Source of the DNA: Acidilobus sp. 7A
Lineage (GTDB): Archaea > Thermoproteota > Thermoprotei_A > Sulfolobales > Acidilobaceae
NCBI RefSeq assembly: GCF_003431325.1
Contig: NZ_CP010515.1
Coordinates: 1,364,001-1,428,000 of the forward strand
Reading direction: 5' to 3'
DNA: 64,000 nt
The notes under the pieces were generated by a model. The model saw only the letters and a program-made list of their open reading frames with translations, made no database searches and was not told the DNA's origin. This document shows, piece by piece, positions 52,673 to 60,286 of the stretch. Every line of letters begins with the position of its first letter. Within the stretch, counting starts at the first letter, position 1. The position numbers were made by a program, and so were the translations under genes.

Positions 52673-53874
52673 CTACCCCGTCCTAACGGGCGGGGCATCC
52701 CCACCTCGCGGTGAGGACTTCCTGCTTCTTCCAGGAAACTTACTATACACCCCCTCTGAGAAGGGGATGTATAGCAGAGATCTCCTGTCTACAGGCTCTA
52801 AGGGCAGCCCCGACCCCGCACGGAGAACATTTAGAGAAGCGTTATAGTCACGGTCAGCGACCCAACCGCACCTGGGGCAGACAAACACGCGGTCAGCCAA
52901 CGTCAGATCCTTCTTAACGTACCCGCACCTAGCACATGTTCTTGAGGTATTCCTCGGGTCTACCTTCGCCACCCTCCTGCCAGCTCTACTAGCCTTGTAG
53001 GAGAGGTGGCTCATGAACTTGAAGAAGTCAGCATGAAGAATGTGCTTTCTCAAAGCTTTACTTTCACTGTCCTCAACCATCTCCTTGACGTCAAGGTCTT
53101 CCACGTATATCTCATCATACTGCTCTACGAGCCACGAAGTTACCTTGTGAATATAGTCATTCATGAGATTCTTCACGCGCTCGTGCATCTTGGCTAACTT
53201 CTTTCTGGCCTTCTCATAGTTTCTAGACCCTTTTCTCTTTCTAGATAACGTTCTTTGCAAAGTCCTTACCCTCCTCTCGACCTTATCAAAGACCTTGGGG
53301 TTCTCTACCACTACACCATCAGAGGTAGTTACGAGATTCTCCACTCCTAGGTCTATTCCAACCACTTTTCCAGTTTTCTCGAGAGGTTTCCTTTCGGCCT
53401 CAACCTGGAAGATAGCATACCATCCAGTTGCGCTCCTCTTTATTATTACCCCTTTTACCTCGTCTTCTAACGGTCTGTGGAAGAGCACTTTCACCTCCCT
53501 ATCTTTGAGAGGATCAGCTTGTCTTCATCAATCTTGAAACCAGACTGGTTGTAGTTTATGATCTTCACGATCTTCTTGTACCTCAGTTTCCCCACCTTCT
53601 TTCCTCTCTTCTTCAATTCATGAAGAGCATTGATGTTGTACCATAACTGGTTGTTCACCATTTGAAGGGCTTTGGAGTAAACTAGTTCTTTTCCCTCTAT
53701 TTTCAGGTCTTTCAACATGTCTTGGGTGTCCTTAGGTGTTATCTTTTTCCCTTCTTTCCTTGCGTTATTCACCGCGTCTAACAAAGCATTGTATGCTTTA
53801 GCTTCAACCTGCATGACCCTGAGTAGTTTTTCCTCTACTTCCCTAGTTGGGTAAATCCTGTACTTGAATGACAG
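52673..53874 (-). pseudogene. tnpB: IS200/IS605-type tnpB (TnpB nuclease), frameshifted
   Basis: RNA-guided nuclease of IS605 elements, about 400 residues if repaired. The N-terminal frame (SFKYRIYPTREVEEKLLRV...KLILSKIGR) ends at a TGA (53491-53493), and the C-terminal frame starts again at 53494 (KVLFHRPLEDEVKGVIIKR). Restoring one G in the run at 53495-53499 joins them as ...KIGEVKVLF, as in relatives. The RuvC-like site is intact: GIDLGVENL (Asp), YVEDLDVKEM (Glu), CARCGY...CPRCGW zinc finger and DRDYNASLN (Asp). No standard start exists before ATG 53814, so the 5' end near 53874 is a guess. No tnpA is present. Recent decay. Confidence 0.85.
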
Positions 53875-53994
53875 ATGAATTTTGTTATTCTTTTCCCTGG
53901 CTCTCTACATATTTTTTCTTCAATACCTCCAGTGTTACCTGCCCACTTTCTAACGACTATAAAAAGATTTCTATAAGGGGGCTATCCATCCCCC
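52673..53994 (-). mobile_element. IS605-family element without tnpA
   Basis: Contains the tnpB pseudogene. The right-end hairpin CCCCGTCC-TAAC-GGGCGGGG (52676-52695) overlaps the tnpB stop and is likely the omega-RNA end. The left side ends with GGGGG(CTATCCAT)CCCCC (53977-53994). The right end abuts the stop codon of the six-cysteine gene, and the left end is about 75 bases before tRNA-Leu(CAA). Exact ends unknown. Confidence 0.65.
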
Positions 53995-54067
53995 ACCTTA
54001 CGGAGGGGACTTTCGCCCTCGTAACCCCCAGAAAGTTAAAAGATCTGCTGGGTAACATTACAAAGGT

Positions 54068-54152
54068 GCGGGGGTGCCCGAGCCTGGCCAAAGGGGGCGG
54101 GCCCAAGACCCGTTGGCGTAGGCCTGCGTGGGTTCGAAGCCCACCCCCCGCA
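54068..54152 (+). tRNA. tRNA-Leu (CAA)
   Basis: Acceptor GCGGGGG/CCCCCGC, discriminator A at 54152, encoded CCA at 54153-54155. Anticodon stem GCGGG/CCCGT; loop CCCAAGA gives anticodon CAA, but position 33 is C rather than the near-universal T. Long variable arm, T arm GTGGG-TTCGAAG-CCCAC. TATA-like AGTTAAAAGA at 54034-54043. The stop codon of the MoeA gene on the opposite strand begins one base after the CCA. Confidence 0.93.
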
Positions 54153-54155
54153 CCA

Positions 54156-56117
54156 TCAGGGGTACACAACCTTTCCGCTGTCCGGTAGCGTCCTGTACCC
54201 TGGAAGCGACCTGCTAAGCTCCTTAGAGAAGTCGCTAGAAGACAGGGCTTCAAGGAACTTCCTTACGCTCGGCTTATTAAGCTTGACCTTTCTAACCACG
54301 AAATCATACACCTCCTCACCGACAGGTATGAAGTCAAGGCCGAACTGCACAGCCACGGCCTCCAGGGAGAGGCCTGTATCAGCGCGCCCTTGAAGTATTG
54401 CGGTAGCCACGGCAGTGTGCGTCTTCACCTCATATGTGTAGCCATTGACAACCTTCTCAGGCCTCTCACCTTTCAGTAGCTGTCTCAGCTTCATGTCAAG
54501 GAGCACTCTCGTGCCGGATCCCTTGTTCCTGTTAACTATGGTTACATCTGGCCTCAGTAGATCCTCAAACCCTCTTATGTTCTTGGGGTTTCCCTTCTTA
54601 ACGAGCAGCCCTACTCTCCTGGCGTAGCCCCTATATATGTAGACATCGTTCTCGAGGCCCATCACCTTGGGCATGTGCACGTTGTACTGCATTGTGCCCT
54701 CATCAAGTAGGTGGGTTCCTGCCAGGTCAGCGTCGCCTCTCTTAACCGCTATCCACCCTCCCATGGAGCCCACGCTTATGACCCTTGACTGCTTTGTGAG
54801 ACCAGCGACCCTGAGGACGACCTCGATGCCAGGGCAGTTGCTACCTATTATGTTGAGGTCAGGTATCCTGAGGCTCGGTGAGAAGAGGTTAACTGTGACC
54901 TCTTCGTTTTCGTCGAAGTACTCTCTACCCTCCTCGGCCACTATGAAACCGTCGGAGAGCCCTATGCCTGCTATTGAGCCAGAGCCTGTCATCAGCGGAT
55001 AAGCTGATAGACTTCCATCGGAGTTCTGAACCAGCTGCACGGGTATAAGCTCCATGAATCCCCTGCCGGCCTGGAACTTTAATGGTATCCTAGCCTTAAC
55101 CCTTGGCAGCTCAGCGCTAGGCTCCAGGCCCCTCATCATGAGCACCACAGGCGCCACAATGTTATACATGTTCATCATAGCTGACAGCGGAAAGCCTGGG
55201 AGACCGAAGAGTATCTTGCGTCCCTTCACGGCTATGACTGTTGGTTTCCCAGGTCTAGCCTTAAGTCCATGAACTATTAGCTCAGCCCCCACGTCATTGA
55301 AGACCTTGTATATCATATCCCCGTACCCGGCCGACGTGCTACCTGTAGTTATAACGATGTCTGAAGACTCCAGGGCTTCATGCACAGCTGATCTCATAGA
55401 GTTATAGTCGTCGGGAAGTATGCCCTTAAACGTGACCTCCGCACCAAGCTCCCTTAGCATGGCAGTTATAACGTAACCGTCGACGTCGTAAAGCTTTGCA
55501 ATGGATAGGGGCTTACCGGGCGGCACCAGCTCAACGCCCGTTGAGAACACAGTGATCTTAGGGGGCCTGTACACCTTAACTTTATCTATGCCAAGCCCCG
55601 CGAGTACGGCTATCTCCCTTGAAGTGAGCAGCGTGCCAGTCCTTAGGATGTAGTCACCAGCAGAGACGTCAGAGCCTGTCTGGTTTATATTTTCGCCAGG
55701 CGCCACGGGTCTGTATACCGTCAAGGCATCCCCGCTTCTGACTACATACTCTTCCATTACAACAGCGTCGGCGCCTCTTGGTATCATGGCCCCAGTGGCT
55801 ATCTCTACGGCTTCCCCTGGGCCCACGGCGCTCTCAGGCGGCAAGCCTATGCTGGCCTTGCCTACCACCTTAAGCTGAACAGGGGTCACGTCGCTGGCGC
55901 CCGCAGCGTCAAGGCTTCTTATTGCATAACCGTCAACTGTTGAGCGGTCGAAGGGAGGGTAGTCGATAGGCGCTCTAACGTCCTCTGCCAGCACCTTGTT
56001 AAGTGCCTCCTCCAGCGGGACCTCCATGACATCAAGGGGCCTTATGCCTCCAACCTTTTCATTTAGGAGCCTAAGGGCTTCAACGACGGACACCAGCTTA
56101 TGAAATACCAGGGCCAC
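54156..56117 (-). CDS. moeA: MoeA molybdopterin enzyme fused to PBP-like domain
   Basis: Inserts molybdenum or tungsten into molybdopterin. 653 residues. Residues 1-400 are MoeA: PPFDRSTVDGYAIRS, GMIPRGADAVVMEEY-like ATGAMIPRGADAVVMEEY, TGSTSAGYGD in the molybdate-binding loop and FGLPGFPLSAM. The rest (about 410-650) is a periplasmic-binding-protein-like domain (HMPKVMGL, NRNKGSGTRVLLDMKL, AVATAILQGRADTGL), here without signal peptide, as in other archaeal MoeA fusions; it may bind the oxyanion or a regulator ligand. GTG 56117 with GGTGC seven bases before. Last gene of the hem operon. Confidence 0.92.
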   Translation of the reverse strand: MALVFHKLVSVVEALRLLNEKVGGIRPLDVMEVPLEEALNKVLAEDVRAPIDYPPFDRSTVDGYAIRSLDAAGASDVTPVQLKVVGKASIGLPPESAVGPGEAVEIATGAMIPRGADAVVMEEYVVRSGDALTVYRPVAPGENINQTGSDVSAGDYILRTGTLLTSREIAVLAGLGIDKVKVYRPPKITVFSTGVELVPPGKPLSIAKLYDVDGYVITAMLRELGAEVTFKGILPDDYNSMRSAVHEALESSDIVITTGSTSAGYGDMIYKVFNDVGAELIVHGLKARPGKPTVIAVKGRKILFGLPGFPLSAMMNMYNIVAPVVLMMRGLEPSAELPRVKARIPLKFQAGRGFMELIPVQLVQNSDGSLSAYPLMTGSGSIAGIGLSDGFIVAEEGREYFDENEEVTVNLFSPSLRIPDLNIIGSNCPGIEVVLRVAGLTKQSRVISVGSMGGWIAVKRGDADLAGTHLLDEGTMQYNVHMPKVMGLENDVYIYRGYARRVGLLVKKGNPKNIRGFEDLLRPDVTIVNRNKGSGTRVLLDMKLRQLLKGERPEKVVNGYTYEVKTHTAVATAILQGRADTGLSLEAVAVQFGLDFIPVGEEVYDFVVRKVKLNKPSVRKFLEALSSSDFSKELSRSLPGYRTLPDSGKVVYP

Positions 56118-56118
56118 G

Positions 56119-56817
56119 CTATTTGCACCCTAGCGCTCTGAGTATATTGCTGATGGCATTAAATGTGTGTTGTGTAGGGGCTATTACTCTGACCTCTGGG
56201 CAACGCCTACTAACCTCTGAGGACGTCTTGGGACCTATCGCTATGACCAGGGAGTCCTTTGCATAAGGCCTTAAGAGATCACACGCCGCTCTTGCTATTC
56301 CAGCGGATGATATTATTATAATGTCAAAGTGGGAGGCCAGCTTCTGCTGGCTTAGATTGGCTGGCACCTCCCTGTAAATGTCAACCCTTAAGACTTCGAC
56401 TCCGTGGCTTCTTAGAGTGTTCTCTAGCTCCAGGTCCCCATTCTCAGACCTAAGCGTGAGGACCCTCCTGCACTTCATGCTCATAAGCTCTCCAAGCTCC
56501 CTGCTGCCGTAGCTGCGCGGGTAGTCTGCTTCAATGTTGAGCGTCTCCTTGATCGATGTTGCAGTTGAGCTTCCAACTGCGAACGCCTTAACGCCGGCTG
56601 GCCAGGAGCTAATGTAGGGCCTTAGCAGCCTCGGGGCCCTTGGACTCATGAATGCAACGCAGTCGTATTGACCGCTTACTATATAGTCAGCTGCCGCCTT
56701 CAAGGCATTATGTATAGGCACGAGATCAATAGTCTTTAACCAGTATATAAATTCAAAATCCTTGAGGTCTAGGGGCAGCTCAGGGCCTAAGTAAAGTACT
56801 CTGCACCCCTTCTCCAA
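56119..56817 (-). CDS. hemD: Uroporphyrinogen-III synthase
   Basis: Closes hydroxymethylbilane with ring-D inversion. 232 residues with two Rossmann-like lobes: YDCVAFMSPRAPRLLRPY, AFAVGSSTATSIKE, RVLTLRSENGDLELENTLRSHG, IIISSAGIARAACDLL and IAIGPKTSSEVSR. HemD sequences diverge widely, but these motifs and the operon place it firmly. TTG 56817 lies within the SUMT end (31-base overlap). Confidence 0.88.
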   Translation of the reverse strand: MEKGCRVLYLGPELPLDLKDFEFIYWLKTIDLVPIHNALKAAADYIVSGQYDCVAFMSPRAPRLLRPYISSWPAGVKAFAVGSSTATSIKETLNIEADYPRSYGSRELGELMSMKCRRVLTLRSENGDLELENTLRSHGVEVLRVDIYREVPANLSQQKLASHFDIIIISSAGIARAACDLLRPYAKDSLVIAIGPKTSSEVSRRCPEVRVIAPTQHTFNAISNILRALGCK

Positions 56818-57548
56818 AGTCTTACCCTCTCTGAGACGGCTTTGCCTATGTAGATGACGGCTGGGTTAGTTATTACACCTTTCGACCAGGCTTCCCTAAG
56901 TGATGATAAGGTTCCAACTACGGTTACCTGCCTTCTCGTGGTAGCCCACATCACGGCGGCCGCCGTCTCCTCGGGGCCCCTGACCTCTTTAATGGCATCA
57001 AGTAGGGCATCCAAGTTTGATACGCCCATGAGGATCACAAGAGTGTCAGCCCCCTCAGCAAGCAGCCTAAGCTTCCTTAGGTAATCTTCGTAGTCCTTCC
57101 CCTCAGCCAGGTGGCCAGTTATAACTGCAAACGATGACGCGAAACCTCTTCCGGCCAGCGGTATACCGGCGTACGCTGAAGCCCCAACGAAGCTCGGTAT
57201 CCCAGGCACAACCTCACACTCAATATTATGGCTCATGACAAAGGCACACTCCTCCTCCCCCCTTCCGAAGGTGTAGGGATCACCCCCCTTCAGCCTGACA
57301 ACGAGCTTACCCTCCGAGGCCAGCTTAACGAGGAGCCTGTTTATCTCATCCTGGCTTAACTCGTGCCTTCCTGGCCCCTTCCCCGCATATATCTTGATGC
57401 AGCCCTCCTTAGCGTAGCCTAGGAGCTCTTGGGGCACCAGCCTGTCATATATTATGGCGTCAGCGGCCCTTATGGCCTCAAGGGCCTTCACTGTAATGAG
57501 CGTCAAGTCCCCTGGCCCAGCGCCAACTATCATTACCTTGCCGGCCAA
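56787..57548 (-). CDS. cobA: Uroporphyrinogen-III C-methyltransferase (SUMT)
   Basis: SAM-dependent methylation of uroporphyrinogen III to precorrin-2, entry to siroheme, cobalamin and the alternative heme route. 253 residues, single domain. VGAGPGDLTLITVKALEAI, YDRLVP, VRLKGGDPYTFGRG, VPGIPSFVGASAYAGIPLAGRG and NPAVIYIG are standard. No siroheme synthase N-terminal domain. TTG 57548 immediately after the hemC stop, GGTGC five bases upstream. Confidence 0.93.
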   Translation of the reverse strand: MAGKVMIVGAGPGDLTLITVKALEAIRAADAIIYDRLVPQELLGYAKEGCIKIYAGKGPGRHELSQDEINRLLVKLASEGKLVVRLKGGDPYTFGRGEEECAFVMSHNIECEVVPGIPSFVGASAYAGIPLAGRGFASSFAVITGHLAEGKDYEDYLRKLRLLAEGADTLVILMGVSNLDALLDAIKEVRGPEETAAAVMWATTRRQVTVVGTLSSLREAWSKGVITNPAVIYIGKAVSERVRLWRRGAEYFT

Positions 57549-58448
57549 CTAGGGCACCCTGAGGCTCTGGGCCAGGGCCTGGGCCACCTTCCTTGGCTCG
57601 CTCAGGTCGCCCTTGGCCTCAGCGAAGTTCATAACCTCCCCGTCCTGGCTCGCGGCCGCTGCGATCATGAGGAGGCCCCCAGTGCCATACGCCATAGAGA
57701 CTGCCCCTATGGGCGAGTGGCACCCAGCTCCAACGAGCTCAACAAACGTTCTCTCAGCTATTGCCATTGCATGCGTGACCCTGTCCGTGACCTCGCTTAG
57801 CTTCTTAAACAGCGGCGACGATGTAGACATAACAACAGCTATTATGCCCTGGCCTGGCTCTGGCGGGAACTTATCAAGAGGCAGGAGCACTCTCCTCTGC
57901 TGTATCCCAAGCCTCCTGAGCCCAGCCTCAGCCATAATCAGGTAGTCGGCCTCGCCCCTGTTAAGCTTGGAGATTCTTGTATCTACGTTACCCCTAATAG
58001 TCTTTATAACAACGCCCCTGTTGTTGTGCCTCACAAAGGCTGACCTCCTGACGCTTGACGTGCCGACTGAGAGACCTGGGGGTATGCCTTCTAGGCCGGC
58101 GACCTCTGGGGACCTTGGACCTATGATCAGGGAGTCGTTCGGCACCTCGCGAGGAGGCACAAAGGCTATCTCAAGGTCCTCCTCGAGCCTGGAGGGGAGG
58201 TCCTTCATGCTGTGCACGGCCACATCAGCGCGGCCATCTAGCACGGCCATGTTTACCTCCTTCTCAAAGATCCCCTTGACGCCTATGCTGTAAAGGGCCC
58301 TATCCTGGACGACGTCGCCTTTAGTCTTAATTATGATCGGCTCATATTCGACGTGCTCCCCGAGCCTCTGCTCAATGTACCTCATGGCTATGGAGACCTG
58401 CTCTAGGCTAAGCCTGCTGCCCCTTGTGGCGACTCTCAGCTTTATCAT
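57549..58448 (-). CDS. hemC: Hydroxymethylbilane synthase
   Basis: Links four porphobilinogens. 299 residues: RVATRGSRLSLEQVS, DLPSRLEEDLEIAFVPPRE, SVGTSSVRRSA, EPGQGIIAVVM, and the dipyrromethane-cofactor Cys in LVGAGCHSPIGAVS. The short C-terminal domain is normal for archaea. ATG 58448 overlaps the hemL stop by four bases (ATGA). Confidence 0.95.
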   Translation of the reverse strand: MIKLRVATRGSRLSLEQVSIAMRYIEQRLGEHVEYEPIIIKTKGDVVQDRALYSIGVKGIFEKEVNMAVLDGRADVAVHSMKDLPSRLEEDLEIAFVPPREVPNDSLIIGPRSPEVAGLEGIPPGLSVGTSSVRRSAFVRHNNRGVVIKTIRGNVDTRISKLNRGEADYLIMAEAGLRRLGIQQRRVLLPLDKFPPEPGQGIIAVVMSTSSPLFKKLSEVTDRVTHAMAIAERTFVELVGAGCHSPIGAVSMAYGTGGLLMIAAAASQDGEVMNFAEAKGDLSEPRKVAQALAQSLRVP

Positions 58449-59707
58449 GGGGCTTCACTCACTACGGACCTCAGCGCCTCCTCGGTGTCAGCTATTACGT
58501 CATCACTGTAGTGCTCTGAGCTCGTGAACTGGGACTCGAACTGACTTGGAGGCACAAAGACACCGTGCCTCCTCATGAGCTCATGGAACCTTGCGTAGGC
58601 CTCGCGGTCGCTGGCCCTGGCCTCATCAGGGGTAGTTACCGGCCCCCTAGTGAAGAAGAGCTGGAACATGCTTTCAACTCTGTTGACGCTGGCTTTACCC
58701 TTAAAGGCGCTTTCGGCGTACTCGGAGACCTCCTTGGCGGCCCTTGACGCCCGTGAGAGGGCATCACTGCTCTCAAGCACCTCTATGGTGGCCAGCCCGG
58801 CGGCCATAGTGACGGGGTTTGCGTTGAAAGTGCCTGCGCTGAACACGGGGCCACTTGGGGTGAGAAGATCCATGATCTCGGGCCTCGCTACCACTGCACC
58901 CACCGGGAAGCCTCCACCTATTATCTTGCCGAGGGTCACTATGTCGGCTCTCACGCCGAAGTACTCCTGAGCGCCTCCCATGGAAAGCCTGAAGCCTGTT
59001 ATTACCTCGTCAAATATGAGCAGTGCGTTGTACTTATTAGCGATGTCCCTGAGGCCGCGCAGGAAGTCACGAGCTGGCGGTATGACACCCATGTTGCCTA
59101 TAACCGGCTCAACAATTATGGCAGCCAAGTCATCCCCAGCGACCCTGGCAGCCCTTTCAACGGAGTTCAAATCATTATATTTGGCAACAAGCGTGAGCGC
59201 CGCCACCTGTTGCGGAACGCCCCTGCTGTTCGGTACGCCGTACTCGCTGGCGGCGCTTCCAGCCTGGACAAGGACGTAGTCATGCGCACCATGATAGCAG
59301 CCATCGAACTTGATTATCTTATTTCTACCCGTGAACCCCCTTGCCAGCCTTATGGCAGTCATAGTAGCCTCGGTCCCTGAGTTAACGAACCTAACCTTGC
59401 CCCCTGGCATTACATGGCCCACAACTTTCTTAGCCAGCTCAACCTCAGCCCTAGTTGGGGTGCCATAGAGCCAGCCGCTCTCCACCTGCTCTATGACTCT
59501 CCTCTTCACTGCGTCATTAGCGTGGCCGAGTATTAGAGGGCCATAGCCTAAGACATAGTCTATCAGCTTCTCATTGTCCTCAGTAATCAAGTAGGGGCCG
59601 TGGCCGCCCTTAACGAAGAAGGGGAAAGGCCTGACAGAGGCTCTGACTGGACTGTCAACTCCGCCCACGAGGAACTTACGTGCCTCGTCAAAAAGCTCCT
59701 TGCTCAA
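58445..59707 (-). CDS. hemL: Glutamate-1-semialdehyde 2,1-aminomutase
   Basis: PLP enzyme giving 5-aminolevulinate. 420 residues: GGVDSPVRASVRPFPFFV, NSGTEATMTAIRLAR, FDGCYHGAHDYVLV, LLIFDEVITGFRLSMGGAQ, and the PLP lysine in DIVTLGKIIGGGFPVGAV. TTG 59707 behind GGGGGCTGG and a TATA box at 59739-59748. First gene of hemL-hemC-SUMT-hemD-moeA. Glutamyl-tRNA reductase (hemA) and hemB are elsewhere. Confidence 0.95.
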   Translation of the reverse strand: MSKELFDEARKFLVGGVDSPVRASVRPFPFFVKGGHGPYLITEDNEKLIDYVLGYGPLILGHANDAVKRRVIEQVESGWLYGTPTRAEVELAKKVVGHVMPGGKVRFVNSGTEATMTAIRLARGFTGRNKIIKFDGCYHGAHDYVLVQAGSAASEYGVPNSRGVPQQVAALTLVAKYNDLNSVERAARVAGDDLAAIIVEPVIGNMGVIPPARDFLRGLRDIANKYNALLIFDEVITGFRLSMGGAQEYFGVRADIVTLGKIIGGGFPVGAVVARPEIMDLLTPSGPVFSAGTFNANPVTMAAGLATIEVLESSDALSRASRAAKEVSEYAESAFKGKASVNRVESMFQLFFTRGPVTTPDEARASDREAYARFHELMRRHGVFVPPSQFESQFTSSEHYSDDVIADTEEALRSVVSEAP

Positions 59708-59738
59708 AGTCCAGCCCCCTTAAGCGCCTCTCCCTCGA

Positions 59739-59748
59739 CTTTATAAAG
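59739..59748 (-). promoter_or_regulatory. TATA box of the hemL operon
   Basis: CTTTATAAAG, nearly palindromic, lies about 36 bases before the hemL TTG, giving a leader of about ten bases. The rest of the 282 bases to the next gene holds only a possible small ORF. Confidence 0.6.
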
Positions 59749-59915
59749 CACGCTATTGATAAGTAACGCGCTTCCAAGGTCGTCGTTAGCTCTCCAGGCG
59801 CATTGAAAACAACAGCGGTCCGTCCTCAGGGTGGCCTGGCATAACAGCGACGTGTGCATATCATAGTAGGGAGGTATGACTTAGTTGCCAGGCAGCTCTT
59901 AGGCGGAGGTGTACC

Positions 59916-59996
59916 ATGATCCCTCTTGAGGTAATACGGGGTAGTTCGGTTTTTGGCGAGAGAGCGGCCAAGCAGGGGGTAGGGGTCACATGTTAA
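59916..59996 (+). CDS. Possible 26-residue mini-ORF
   Basis: ATG with a strong GGAGGTG five bases upstream, then IPLEVIRGSSVFGERAAKQG to a TAA at 59994-59996, which overlaps the start of the 98-residue gene at 59990 by seven bases. The arrangement looks like a leader peptide or a coupled small gene. No homologue recognised. It may also be chance. Confidence 0.35.
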   Translation: MIPLEVIRGSSVFGERAAKQGVGVTC

Positions 59997-60286
59997 GCAG
60001 AACTGACTGGGAGCTGAAGAAGGAACTTCCCGCAGCCGTAGTGGAGGTTGCAAAACGTATAGCGGGTTCTGAGAACATCGAAGCCATTGAGGCTGCACTT
60101 AGGAAAATAGCTGACAGCGGCGACTCGTGGGTCTCAAGGGTGGCTAGGGAGCTGGCGTCTGACCAACGTGAGCTCCAATCAATAATTAATGGCATGAAAC
60201 ATGGACTTAAGCCGAGGGACGAATCTATAGAGGAGGTTGTATACTGGATAAAGAAAGGTAACGACATCAGGTCCTCAGGTACCTAA
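59990..60286 (+). CDS. Uncharacterized helical protein (98 aa)
   Basis: 98 residues, no family recognised. Almost entirely helical: WELKKELPAAVVEVAKRIAGSENIEAIEAALRKIADSG, then WVSRVARELASDQRELQSIINGM. Evenly charged, soluble. ATG 59990 after GGGGTC. Its 3' end overlaps the convergent COG1078 gene by 20 bases. Helix-rich small proteins like this are often regulators or DNA-binding, but nothing specific is visible. Confidence 0.55.
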   Translation: MLSRTDWELKKELPAAVVEVAKRIAGSENIEAIEAALRKIADSGDSWVSRVARELASDQRELQSIINGMKHGLKPRDESIEEVVYWIKKGNDIRSSGT

